The notes: generated from the letters alone by a model not told the origin. Shown: positions 16,721 to 24,069, numbered from the stretch's first letter. The stretch: 56,701 nt of DNA from Bacteroidota bacterium (GCA_018333525.1 JAGXTF010000060.1:1-56701); one strand, 5' to 3'. Numbers and translations are program-made.

Positions 16721-17862
16721 AATATTTCTGCTGCTTTTTTCAATGTTTCACCACTTTTTGCAAAACAAAAACGCAAAACTTTATTGTCTGTTTTGTCGTG
16801 ATAAAAAGTGGAAATTGGAATGGAAGCTATTCCGCTGTTATGAGTGAGTTCCACTGCCAGATTTAAATCACTTTTGCTGCTTATTTTGTCATATCCCAGC
16901 AATTGAAAATAAGTACCCTGACATGGCAATATTTTAAACTTCGAATGCTTCACCAAATTTCGAAACAAATCTCTTTTTTCCTGATAAAAATCGGGCAGAG
17001 ATAAATAATGTTTGGTGTCTTCCAAAAAATCTGCAAGCGCATATTGAATGGGCGTATTGGCAGAGAAAGCGGCGTATTGGTAAATCTTTCTGAATTCCGC
17101 AGTTAGTTTTTCAGGAGCTAAAACATATCCCATTTTCCAACCGGTATTATGGTAAGTTTTTCCAAAAGAAGATACAACAAAACTCCGCATTGCAAGTTTT
17201 GGGTAACGCGCTACACTCTGATGTTCGAGACCGTCGAATAATATATGTTCATAAACTTCATCGCTGATAATAAGTATATCTGTATCCTCAACAAGTTTTT
17301 CCAACTGTTGCATATCCTGCGCGCTAAATGCCATTCCGGTTGGGTTGTGCGGCGAATTAATAATGATGGCCCTGGTTTTAAAATTAATCAATTTTTTTAC
17401 CTCTCCCCAATCTACCTGAAAACCGGGAAATTTTAATTTTGCAAAAACGGCTTTTCCTCCATTGAGTTCAATTGCCGGTATATAACTGTCATAAGCCGGT
17501 TCAATTACGATAACCTCATCATTTTCCCGCACAATGGCACATATGGCACAAAAAAGTGCAAGTGTGGCACCACCTACTACTGTAACTTCGGAATCCGGAT
17601 CATACTCAGCAGAATAAAGGGAGCTGGTTTTGGCAGATATCATTCTTCGCAGTTCTGGAACACCCGGCATTGGTGCATATTGGTTCTTGCCTTCCTTCAT
17701 ATAATGGTTTACCAGTTTTACCAGCCCCGGAGGACATTGGAAATCCGGAAACCCCTGAGCCATATTTAATGCCCCGGCTTGTGCGGCGTGGGCAGACATC
17801 ACAGTAAAAATGGTTGTGCCGGTGGCGGGAAATTTGGAATTGATGGAGATAGTGCTCCTCAT
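16708..17862 (-). CDS. Class I/II aminotransferase (YbdL / glutamine transaminase K-like)
   Basis: A 384-residue PLP enzyme of fold type I. It has NSPHNPTG, SDEVYEHI, and the PLP-binding Lys in SFGKTYHNTGWKMGY. This last sequence and the length resemble YbdL methionine aminotransferase and kynurenine/glutamine transaminase, which use methionine or glutamine to aminate 2-oxo acids. It overlaps the omega-amidase gene, its usual metabolic partner, by 13 bases. Probable role: methionine salvage or repair of 2-oxo acids with the amide product removed by the hydrolase. It diverges from the YceI-like gene. Confidence 0.87.
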   Translation of the reverse strand: MRSTISINSKFPATGTTIFTVMSAHAAQAGALNMAQGFPDFQCPPGLVKLVNHYMKEGKNQYAPMPGVPELRRMISAKTSSLYSAEYDPDSEVTVVGGATLALFCAICAIVRENDEVIVIEPAYDSYIPAIELNGGKAVFAKLKFPGFQVDWGEVKKLINFKTRAIIINSPHNPTGMAFSAQDMQQLEKLVEDTDILIISDEVYEHILFDGLEHQSVARYPKLAMRSFVVSSFGKTYHNTGWKMGYVLAPEKLTAEFRKIYQYAAFSANTPIQYALADFLEDTKHYLSLPDFYQEKRDLFRNLVKHSKFKILPCQGTYFQLLGYDKISSKSDLNLAVELTHNSGIASIPISTFYHDKTDNKVLRFCFAKSGETLKKAAEILCSI

Positions 17863-17937
17863 AGCTTCTGCAATAAAACCAATTTCATACCAAAACCGAA
17901 AATATCCAAGGAAAATTACGAATTGTTTACACGATAT

Positions 17938-17967
17938 TTGTTTAAACGACTATTTATTGTATCTTTG
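17938..17967 (+). promoter_or_regulatory. Promoter of the YceI-like gene
   Basis: TTG (17938-17940), 19 bases, TATCTTTG (17960-17967). A perfect fit to the phylum consensus. The ATG follows 22 bases later. Confidence 0.75.
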
Positions 17968-17988
17968 AACCTCCAAATCATAAAAAAC

Positions 17989-18537
17989 ATGAACACTTCA
18001 ACAGCATCAACTACAAAATGGGCGCTGGATGCCTCCCATTCCGAGATACATTTTAAAGTTAGGCATCTAATGATTTCTACCGTTACAGGTACCATCGGCA
18101 CCTTTGAAGGCAGCGCGGAAGGACTTGAAGGCAATTTTGAAGATGCAAAAGTGCAATTCAGTGCAGACATGGCGAGTATCACCACCGGCGATGCTAACCG
18201 CGACGGGCATTTAAACAGTGCTGACTTCTTTGATATCGCCAACCATCCAAAGATGACCTTTGAAAGCACCGGTTTTGAAAAACTGGATGAAAACGAATAC
18301 AAAATGATCGGATTGTTGAACATCCGCGGCATTGCGAATGAAGTAGCGCTGCATGTAACCAACAACGGCATTGCAAAAGATCCCTGGGGAAATATCAAGG
18401 CAGGTTTCAGCATTGACGGAAAAATCAATCGCAAAGACTGGGACCTGAACTGGAATGCAGCTTTAGAAACCGGTGGATTTTTATTGAACGACGAGGTTCG
18501 TATCCTCTGTGAGGTTCAATTGAACCAGGCAGGATAA
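17989..18537 (+). CDS. YceI-family lipid-binding-like protein
   Basis: A 182-residue protein matching the YceI family (a lipocalin-like barrel that binds polyisoprenoids). Typical pieces are visible: WALDASHSEIHFKVRHLMISTVTGTI in two halves, GDANRDGHLNSADFFDIANHPKMTF and GFSIDGKINRKDWDLNW. There is no signal peptide, unlike E. coli YceI, so it may be cytoplasmic. I chose ATG 17989, not the upstream ATG at 17779, because the promoter lies between the two and homology begins at 17989. A terminator follows. Confidence 0.88.
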   Translation: MNTSTASTTKWALDASHSEIHFKVRHLMISTVTGTIGTFEGSAEGLEGNFEDAKVQFSADMASITTGDANRDGHLNSADFFDIANHPKMTFESTGFEKLDENEYKMIGLLNIRGIANEVALHVTNNGIAKDPWGNIKAGFSIDGKINRKDWDLNWNAALETGGFLLNDEVRILCEVQLNQAG

Positions 18538-18561
18538 GTATATAAGCCTATATGATAAGGG

Positions 18562-18589
18562 ACCCGGAGTAAAACCTCCGGGTTTTTTT
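18562..18589 (+). terminator. Intrinsic terminator after the YceI-like gene
   Basis: ACCCGGAG and CTCCGGGT pair around a short A-rich loop and are followed by a run of seven T. Confidence 0.88.
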
Positions 18590-18617
18590 ATGGCATGAAT
18601 CTACTTTATTTGCAGTA

Positions 18618-19361
18618 ATGTTGCCCTTTTCACTGGTGATCATTACTTTTAATGAATCTAAAAATATTGAAGACTGTATTCAATCGGTGAAAAATATTTG
18701 CAGTGAAATATTGGTGTTGGATTCATTTTCTACCGACAATACCAGAGAACTGGCAGAAGCAGCAGGGGCCAAAGTTTTCACGCACGTATTTGACGGACAT
18801 ATTCAACAGAAAAACAGGGCCAAAGACCTTGCAAAAAATAATTGGGTTTTATCTCTGGATGCCGATGAGAGGTTATCTGAGGAACTGGTGCATTCTATTG
18901 AAGAAGTGCTGAAGAATCCGAAGGCAGATGGTTACTTCATGAATCGCCTGAACCATTACAAAGGAAAACCCATTCGCGGTTGCGGCTGGTATCCGGATGC
19001 AAAATTGCGCTTATGGAAGAAAGATGCCGGTAAATGGGGCGGGCAAAATCCGCATGACCGCTTTGAATTGTTTGCAGGTAATACCGGTTTTTTAGATGGA
19101 GATATTTTGCACTTTACCTATGCCAATAAAGCAGCAATGCTCAAACAAATAGAAAAGTTTGCCAATATTTCTGCGGAACAAAATAAAAATAGATCCATTT
19201 TTTATCTGACAGGTAAAATGGTATTCAGCAGCTTTTTCAAGTTTATCAAAACCTATTTTTTTCAGTCCGGTATTGCATATGGGAAAGATGGTTTTGACGT
19301 TTGTTACCAGCAGGCGCGAGAAGTATATTTGAAATATTTCAGGGCAATAAAATTGAAATAA
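18618..19361 (+). CDS. Family 2 glycosyltransferase (WaaE/KdtX-like)
   Basis: A 247-residue GT-A enzyme. The N-terminal SLVIITFNESKNIEDCI, the LDSFSTDNT segment and the metal-binding DADE (in LSLDADERLS) fit GT2 proteins of the lipopolysaccharide-core WaaE/KdtX type. The CGWYPDAKLRLWKK segment is also typical of that subgroup. Likely role: adding a sugar to a cell-surface glycolipid. The C-terminal region has amphipathic segments that may attach to the membrane. rnhB follows after 4 bases. Confidence 0.82.
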   Translation: MLPFSLVIITFNESKNIEDCIQSVKNICSEILVLDSFSTDNTRELAEAAGAKVFTHVFDGHIQQKNRAKDLAKNNWVLSLDADERLSEELVHSIEEVLKNPKADGYFMNRLNHYKGKPIRGCGWYPDAKLRLWKKDAGKWGGQNPHDRFELFAGNTGFLDGDILHFTYANKAAMLKQIEKFANISAEQNKNRSIFYLTGKMVFSSFFKFIKTYFFQSGIAYGKDGFDVCYQQAREVYLKYFRAIKLK

Positions 19362-19365
19362 TACA

Positions 19366-19965
19366 GTGGCTCTGCAAAATTTTTTGCATAGGGATTTAAT
19401 TGAAGCTGGATGCGATGAAGCCGGCAGGGGCTGCCTGGCCGGGCCTGTAGTTGCTGCAGCAGTTATATTGCCAAAAGACTTTTACCACCCGTTGTTAAAC
19501 GACAGCAAACAGGTAAGCGAAAAAAACAGGGAGCTTTTGCGCCCGATTATTGAAAAGGAAAGTATGCATTGGGCAGTAGCAATTTGCACGCCGGAAGAAA
19601 TCGATCAGATCAATATTTTGAATGCCTCTTTTTTGGCCATGCACCGCGCATTGGATCAAATAACAGTTATTCCGGAAATGATTTTGGTGGATGGAAACCG
19701 ATTTAAAAAATATAAAAACATTGCCCATACCTGCGTAGTAAAAGGCGATGGAAAATTCACCGCCATAGCGGCGGCCAGCATATTGGCCAAAACCCATAGG
19801 GATGAAATAATGCAACAACTGGATTTGAAATTTCCTATTTACCATTGGAAAAAAAACAAAGGATATCCCACCCAAATGCACAGACAAGCAATACTCGAAC
19901 ACGGTTCCTGCGAATACCACAGACAGAGTTTTCAGTTGTTAAAACGGCAGTTGGAGATGTTTTGA
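19366..19965 (+). CDS. rnhB: Ribonuclease HII
   Basis: A 199-residue RNase HII that removes ribonucleotides from DNA-RNA hybrids. The catalytic Asp-Glu is in GCDEAGRGCLAGPVVAAAV, and further family motifs are LNDSKQVSEKNRE, VDGN, and IAAASILAKTHRD. The start is GTG 19366, four bases after the glycosyltransferase stop, so the two are translationally coupled or at least co-transcribed. Normal length. Confidence 0.93.
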   Translation: MALQNFLHRDLIEAGCDEAGRGCLAGPVVAAAVILPKDFYHPLLNDSKQVSEKNRELLRPIIEKESMHWAVAICTPEEIDQINILNASFLAMHRALDQITVIPEMILVDGNRFKKYKNIAHTCVVKGDGKFTAIAAASILAKTHRDEIMQQLDLKFPIYHWKKNKGYPTQMHRQAILEHGSCEYHRQSFQLLKRQLEMF

Positions 19966-19970
19966 AAAAC

Positions 19971-20102
19971 GGCTGTTTCGGCTTCGCTCTGTAGCCGGCG
20001 GTTTCGGCTTCGCTCAACCGCCTGCGCCGCCCAATTGACCGTTGAGCGGAGCCGAAACGGCCCTCGTTCTGTTGTCGGCCGTTTCGACTTCGCTCAACGG
20101 CC
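19971..20102. repeat. Cluster of four palindromes with a constant core and variable arms
   Basis: Four 22-26 bp inverted repeats share the 12-base core TCGRCTYCGCTC but have different, mutually complementary arms: GGCT/AGCC at 19971-19996 (weak), GGCGGTT/AACCGCC at 19997-20022, CCGTT/AACGG at 20039-20060 (opposite orientation), and GGCCGTT/AACGGCC at 20077-20102. A fifth copy lies inside the adjacent GIY-YIG gene at 20334-20361. The remaining intergenic sequence to 20249 contains an 8-bp hairpin (ATTATTTG/CAAATAAT, 20146-20174). Confidence 0.85.
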
Positions 20103-20249
20103 TGGGATTTGGAATTCTATTGAAGATAGTTGTTTAGTTATTTAAATTATTTGGCGATAATAGCCTCAAATAATTGCTTCAGGTTTCACAGATTTTTTTG
20201 TGAATTAAATAGATCAGATTTCCTTAGTTTATTTAGAAGAGCATATTTC

Positions 20250-20660
20250 TTAATTTGAATCTGTTTCCTTTCCAGTTTCTATTTCCTTAACAGATCTTGT
20301 TTCCTCAGAGGAGCTTGTTTCCTTGGCGGAGCCTGTTTCCTGAGCGGAGCCGAAGGAAACATTCCTAAAATGTGTTTCATTTTTACACGCCGCCAATTCA
20401 TGTAACAGATTTTTATTCCCGTAAATCAGGGCTTCTTTTTTTCTTCTGCTCCAACCTTGTACTTGTTTCTCGCGATAAAATGCCTTGTCTATTCTATCAA
20501 ATATCTCGAGATATACCAATTTTACCGGAAGATGCTTTCTGGTGAAATTTGCGCCTTCCCTGCTTTGATGTTGCTTCAAACGCAATTCCATATATTTGGT
20601 ACTTACAGTATAATAGGCACCATTTGAACACTCCAGAATATACATATATCCAATACCCAT
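20250..20660 (-). CDS. GIY-YIG nuclease-domain protein with a repeat-derived tail
   Basis: A 136-residue protein. Residues 1-85 match the small stand-alone GIY-YIG domain family (YhbQ-like): GYMYILECSNGAYYT, an Arg in the MELRLKQH helix, and a Glu in FYREKQVQGWSRRKKEALI. The YIG-half glycine is replaced (YYTVST, where relatives have YYTGST), so activity is uncertain. Residues from about 102 are not part of the domain. They start with VSFGSAQET, encoded by a palindrome, and continue in degenerate 6-residue repeats. The gene lies 148 bp from a cluster of the same palindrome. Such proteins are nicking-type endonucleases, but a role in moving these palindromes is speculation. Confidence 0.75.
   Translation of the reverse strand: MGIGYMYILECSNGAYYTVSTKYMELRLKQHQSREGANFTRKHLPVKLVYLEIFDRIDKAFYREKQVQGWSRRKKEALIYGNKNLLHELAACKNETHFRNVSFGSAQETGSAKETSSSEETRSVKEIETGKETDSN
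20262..20351 (-). repeat. 18-bp minisatellite (5 units) encoding the tail of the GIY-YIG protein
   Basis: On the minus strand five 18-base units follow each other exactly: the first is GGCTCCGCTCAGGAAACA (20334-20351), and later units (20316, 20298, 20280, 20262) diverge stepwise while keeping AAGGAAACA-like ends. They encode GSAQET, GSAKET, SSSEET, RSVKEI, ETGKET. The first unit is the 3' half of the palindrome at 20334-20361. Confidence 0.88.
20334..20361. repeat. Fifth palindrome copy, inside the GIY-YIG coding sequence
   Basis: Arms TGTTTCCT and AGGAAACA (8 bp, perfect) flank the core GAGCGGAGCCGA, the reverse complement of TCGGCTCCGCTC found in the intergenic cluster. Confidence 0.88.
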
Positions 20661-20816
20661 TTAAATTTAGGTAAAAATAAACAAGCAAAATAGGATTCAC
20701 TAAAATCTAAATAAAATAAGCGTTTAATTTAAATACTACAAAATCGTTTATAAAAAGTAGTGTCAAAATGAAAGGAAAACTCTTAAGAATTTAAATAGAT
20801 TTAAGCAATTTGGGTG

Positions 20817-21257
20817 CTACTTCAATCGATTTTCCAAATTCCTCATATACAGAGTCCATGCATCCGTACATTGGCTGTAGCATTCAATCTGCGGTTGTAA
20901 ACCGAAATGGGTGAACCTCACTTTTATATTTCCAGGCACTCCGCTGATCTCAAAACCAATGCGGGTATTTGCCCATTCATTAGGATTCTCCAAAAAATTC
21001 AAATTGCTTTCAGTTACCAGCCAGGTAATCTTTTCATTGGGTACAAGTTCAATTAATTTTTGAACAGATTCATGCACTCCCCCACCCGCACAAAATGTAA
21101 ATACATCATTAATTTTCTCCGAGCTGCCTTCAATTTCTTCGCCAAACAAGCCGGACCACCACTGTCTAACATTAAGCAACGATCCATAAACCAATTCCCG
21201 GTTTTGTGAAGATGTAAATTCAAAACTGTAATCTTTATTTGCTGTATTCATTTTCAT
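20817..21257 (-). CDS. SRPBCC-domain protein (AHSA1/START-like)
   Basis: A 146-residue cytoplasmic protein of the SRPBCC/START fold family. The patterns VYGSLLNVRQWWSG, KITWLVTESNLNFLENPNEWANTRIGFEI and VRFTHFGLQPQIECYSQCTDAWTLYM match Bacteroidota relatives of activators of Hsp90 ATPase-like domains. It is a close paralogue of the next gene (2-base spacing), which carries a signal peptide. The ligand is unknown. Both genes diverge from an AraC/GlxA regulator that probably controls them. Confidence 0.78.
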   Translation of the reverse strand: MKMNTANKDYSFEFTSSQNRELVYGSLLNVRQWWSGLFGEEIEGSSEKINDVFTFCAGGGVHESVQKLIELVPNEKITWLVTESNLNFLENPNEWANTRIGFEISGVPGNIKVRFTHFGLQPQIECYSQCTDAWTLYMRNLENRLK

Positions 21258-21259
21258 TT

Positions 21260-21889
21260 TTATTTATTTGGCAAACCCCATTTTTCAACCAACTCCGCAT
21301 TTAAACCACCTTCACTTGAATTTGGATTCCCTTTGCCATGGATGATCAAATTCTTTAAACTTCCTTGTATATAGCTGGTCCAGGCATCCTCGCAAACGTT
21401 GTAACATTCGTATTCAGGCACGAGGCCTTCCTGGGTGAAATGCAACTCCGTCATTCCATCTTTTTCTGCAATATCAAAAACGATCCTGTTCCCCTTCCAC
21501 TCATTTTTATCTTTGGTAAAATTGAATTGGTTTTCCAATACCAGCCAAACTACTTTTTTGTTGGGTATGAGTTCTACAATTTTCATTTTGGCCACATGAA
21601 CATCTTTGTATCCGTACATGAATTCGGAATTTAACACATCTGTGCTGCCCTGAATATTTTCGCTCCACCAGCCACGAACATTGATGATAGCTTCAAAAAC
21701 CGTTTGCGGACTCTGTGTTACAGAAATACTGGTTGTATAATTATTTTGATTATTCATAGTTTTATTTGAATGGATATTTGATTCAGAATTGGATGCAATT
21801 GGATGCAGCGCTGTATTTTGGTGGCAGGAAGTAAAAATAGCAAATAGTAACACACATGCAGGGGCCATTTCTTTCCAATTCTTTTTCAT
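21260..21889 (-). CDS. SRPBCC-domain protein with N-terminal export or lipoprotein signal
   Basis: About 209 residues if started at MKKNWKEM (ATG 21889). An upstream ATG (21904) adds five residues. The N-terminus is a hydrophobic signal ending LLFAIFTSC, a weak lipobox followed by HQN, so it may be a lipoprotein. The SRPBCC domain (from about 55) repeats the motifs of its downstream neighbour: INVRGWWSENIQGS, KKVVWLVLENQFNFTKDKNEW, ECYNVCEDAWTSYI. The C-terminus has an extra 25 residues. An exported START-like paralogue next to a cytoplasmic one is unusual. Confidence 0.72.
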   Translation of the reverse strand: MKKNWKEMAPACVLLFAIFTSCHQNTALHPIASNSESNIHSNKTMNNQNNYTTSISVTQSPQTVFEAIINVRGWWSENIQGSTDVLNSEFMYGYKDVHVAKMKIVELIPNKKVVWLVLENQFNFTKDKNEWKGNRIVFDIAEKDGMTELHFTQEGLVPEYECYNVCEDAWTSYIQGSLKNLIIHGKGNPNSSEGGLNAELVEKWGLPNK

Positions 21890-21910
21890 AAAAGTCAAGA
21901 GCAAATCTAC

Positions 21911-21969
21911 TGTCTATATCCACCTTTCAAAAGGTGTCATTTAGACATCCTTGCGGGTTGATTTAGACA
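21911..21969. promoter_or_regulatory. Repeated boxes between araC-type gene and SRPBCC operon
   Basis: ATTTAGACA occurs at 21939-21947 and again at 21961-21969 (22-bp period, two helical turns). A reversed TGTCTA is at 21911-21916, and a 7-bp dyad CACCTTT/AAAGGTG is at 21921-21936. The second box lies between the -33 and -7 elements of the regulator's promoter. Direct repeats at this spacing are typical of AraC-family operators. Confidence 0.55.
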
Positions 21970-21988
21970 ATAGCTTTAGCTAACTTTG
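21958..21988 (+). promoter_or_regulatory. Promoter of the AraC/GlxA-type regulator
   Basis: TTG (21958-21960), 20 bases, TAACTTTG (21981-21988). The ATG of the gene follows after 7 bases, so the leader should be very short. Confidence 0.72.
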
Positions 21989-21995
21989 AATTCTG

Positions 21996-22970
21996 ATGAA
22001 GCATATTTCAATTCTGGTTCCGGAAGGGGAGAACAATTTAAGCAGTATCGCAGGCACTTATAAAATACTTTCCAGAGCCAATGAAATATGGATAAAAAGA
22101 AATGGGAAATCACTATACCAAATTCAATTGGCGGGTGCCTCCAAAAAGGTGGGCTTTCTAGATGGATTATTTGAGGTGAAACCGCATATCACTATTTCCA
22201 ACCTGAAAAAAACGGATTTTATCATTATACCCTCTTTAAATCACCAGTATGAAGATTCCATAAAGCGCAACCGCACCATGATCGATTGGATCAGAAATCA
22301 ATACAAAAATGGTGCAGAGATAGCGAGTATTTGCACGGGTGCTTTTATGCTGGCAGAAACGGGAATCATTGATGGGAAGCATTGCTCCACCCATTGGTCT
22401 GCGGCGGATGCTTTTCGCATTAAATATCCGTTGGTGAAATTACAGTCGGATAAATTAATTACAGATGAAAACGGAATTTACACCAACGGCGGTGCGTTTT
22501 CTTTTCTCAATTTGATTATTTATTTAACAGAAAAATTATTTAACCGGGAGATTGCAATCCATTGTGCAAAGGTATTTCAGATTGATATGGACCGAAATAT
22601 GCAATCGGAATTTTCCATATTTAATGGACATAAAACACATTCAGATGAAGAGATATTGCAGGCGCAACTTTTCATTGAAAAACATTTTAAAGATAAAATA
22701 TCCATGGAAGAACTCTCCAATCGTTATCATGTGGGCAGAAGAAATTTCGATCGTCGTTTTATTAAAGTAACCGGGCTTACCCCGTTGGACTATCTGCAGC
22801 GTGTAAAAGTGGAGGCCGCAAAAAAATCATTGGAAAGCACACGCAAAACAGTGAACGAAGTGATGTATGAAGTTGGGTATAATGATACAAAAGCATTTCG
22901 GGAAGTTTTTACACGTGTTACAGGGATTTCACCGGTGGAATATAGAACCAGATATAATAAAGGGAACTGA
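21996..22970 (+). CDS. GlxA-type transcriptional regulator (DJ-1/PfpI domain plus AraC HTH)
   Basis: A 324-residue regulator. Residues 1-190 form a DJ-1/PfpI class I glutamine-amidotransferase-like domain (SICTGAFMLAETGIIDGK, THWSAADAF). The C-terminal 100 residues are an AraC double HTH (MEELSNRYHVGRRNFDRRFIK, then VNEVMYEVGYNDTKAFREVFTRVTG). GlxA-type proteins sense small molecules, and the conserved Cys is present here. It is transcribed divergently from the two SRPBCC genes, and direct repeats in the shared promoter region suggest it controls itself and them. Confidence 0.85.
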   Translation: MKHISILVPEGENNLSSIAGTYKILSRANEIWIKRNGKSLYQIQLAGASKKVGFLDGLFEVKPHITISNLKKTDFIIIPSLNHQYEDSIKRNRTMIDWIRNQYKNGAEIASICTGAFMLAETGIIDGKHCSTHWSAADAFRIKYPLVKLQSDKLITDENGIYTNGGAFSFLNLIIYLTEKLFNREIAIHCAKVFQIDMDRNMQSEFSIFNGHKTHSDEEILQAQLFIEKHFKDKISMEELSNRYHVGRRNFDRRFIKVTGLTPLDYLQRVKVEAAKKSLESTRKTVNEVMYEVGYNDTKAFREVFTRVTGISPVEYRTRYNKGN

Positions 22971-22973
22971 AAT

Positions 22974-23963
22974 TTATTTATTTTTGTCGAAATTGTAGAA
23001 TAACAAATGCAAACCCATTTCCACTTTATTCCCATAAAGTGTCATAGCAAATTCCGGGTCAAAATAATAGATGGTATAGTTCAGAATTTCGTTGTCTCCA
23101 TTTTTATTATTACAAATCTTCTCATATTTCTCCCATGCGATTTCTTTGCCATCCAACACAACCGATGGGTTCTTTTTTGTGCGCAAGATTGAAATTCCAC
23201 CCATAACAATTTGGATTGGTTCGGCCCTCACTAAAAAAACAGTATCTAGTGCTTTTTTTGTAAAAATATAATCATGAGTTTCGTATCCAAGAAAACGTGT
23301 TTTCGTAAGATTAGTGATTTCTTTTTTCTCAATACTACTGTCCATGTTCACAGGAAAACTCACATTATCGTAGGAGACACGAAACACATTTTTCTCCAAT
23401 ATTAGGTCTTCCGGAATTTCCAAAGAAAAAGTACCATCTTTTTGAGTTAATGTGCTTATGGTCTTGTGGATGGTGAAGAAGGTGACTTTTGCGTTTTCTA
23501 TTGGCTCCCTATCTTCTGCCCCTTGAACCATACCATGAAGGGTAACTATTGTTGGCTCAGTTGCCTTCAGCAACTCCTTTTGGATCTCTTTCACTTGGTT
23601 AGTCGATAATTCAGCTGTTTGAACCATTTCTGTTTTGGGTTTTTGTCGGACAGAATCTGTGCCATTTGCCAATGTAATTGTAGATGCCAAAGCAAAACCT
23701 GCCGCAAGACCTGCATTGGGGAAATTGAATTTCCAGGATTTATTTATGTCAAACAATTGCAAGTTCAATTGTTGTTTGTTAATTCTCGCACAAACTTCTC
23801 CTTTGGATTTTTTCATCACTTCTGAAATTTCGAATGTATCTAACCGGGTGAAATCGATTACATTTTTAGAACATTTTTCACAAAAGCGACCTTTTTCACT
23901 TGGGCTCATGAGGTCCCAGTTTTCGCTGCATGGATTGGTAAGTTGAATGTATTTGGATTTCAT
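22974..23963 (-). CDS. Membrane protein with a Cys-rich N-terminus and a carboxypeptidase-regulatory-like domain
   Basis: A 329-residue protein of a type common in Bacteroidota. The N-terminus has LTNPCSENWDLMSPSEKGRFCEKCSKNVIDFT, here split into halves: the pattern C-x2-x-W-x2-M-x6-RFCxxC-x-K-x-V-x-DFT looks like a small metal-binding module. A hydrophobic segment follows near 83-98 (AGLAAGFALASTITLA). Next comes a carboxypeptidase-D-regulatory-like beta domain (VTLHGMVQGAEDREPIENAKVTF). Near 265 PSVVLDGKEI resembles the plug-like VLDGK element of TonB-linked proteins. Function unknown. It is convergent with the regulator (3-base gap). Confidence 0.65.
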   Translation of the reverse strand: MKSKYIQLTNPCSENWDLMSPSEKGRFCEKCSKNVIDFTRLDTFEISEVMKKSKGEVCARINKQQLNLQLFDINKSWKFNFPNAGLAAGFALASTITLANGTDSVRQKPKTEMVQTAELSTNQVKEIQKELLKATEPTIVTLHGMVQGAEDREPIENAKVTFFTIHKTISTLTQKDGTFSLEIPEDLILEKNVFRVSYDNVSFPVNMDSSIEKKEITNLTKTRFLGYETHDYIFTKKALDTVFLVRAEPIQIVMGGISILRTKKNPSVVLDGKEIAWEKYEKICNNKNGDNEILNYTIYYFDPEFAMTLYGNKVEMGLHLLFYNFDKNK

Positions 23964-24044
23964 GGCAGTTTTTAATTGATGGTTAAAGTTTAAATGACAA
24001 TTTTAATATGTGGTATATAATCAAACGATGGATGTCTTCGAAAC

Positions 24045-24069
24045 CTATCGAAAGTTATACTTTCGATAG
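24045..24069. repeat. Perfect 10-bp inverted repeat upstream of the Cys-rich protein gene
   Basis: CTATCGAAAG, five-base spacer TTATA, CTTTCGATAG. It lies about 82 bp upstream of the start codon of the minus-strand gene at 22974-23963. It may be an operator or an isolated hairpin. Confidence 0.75.
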
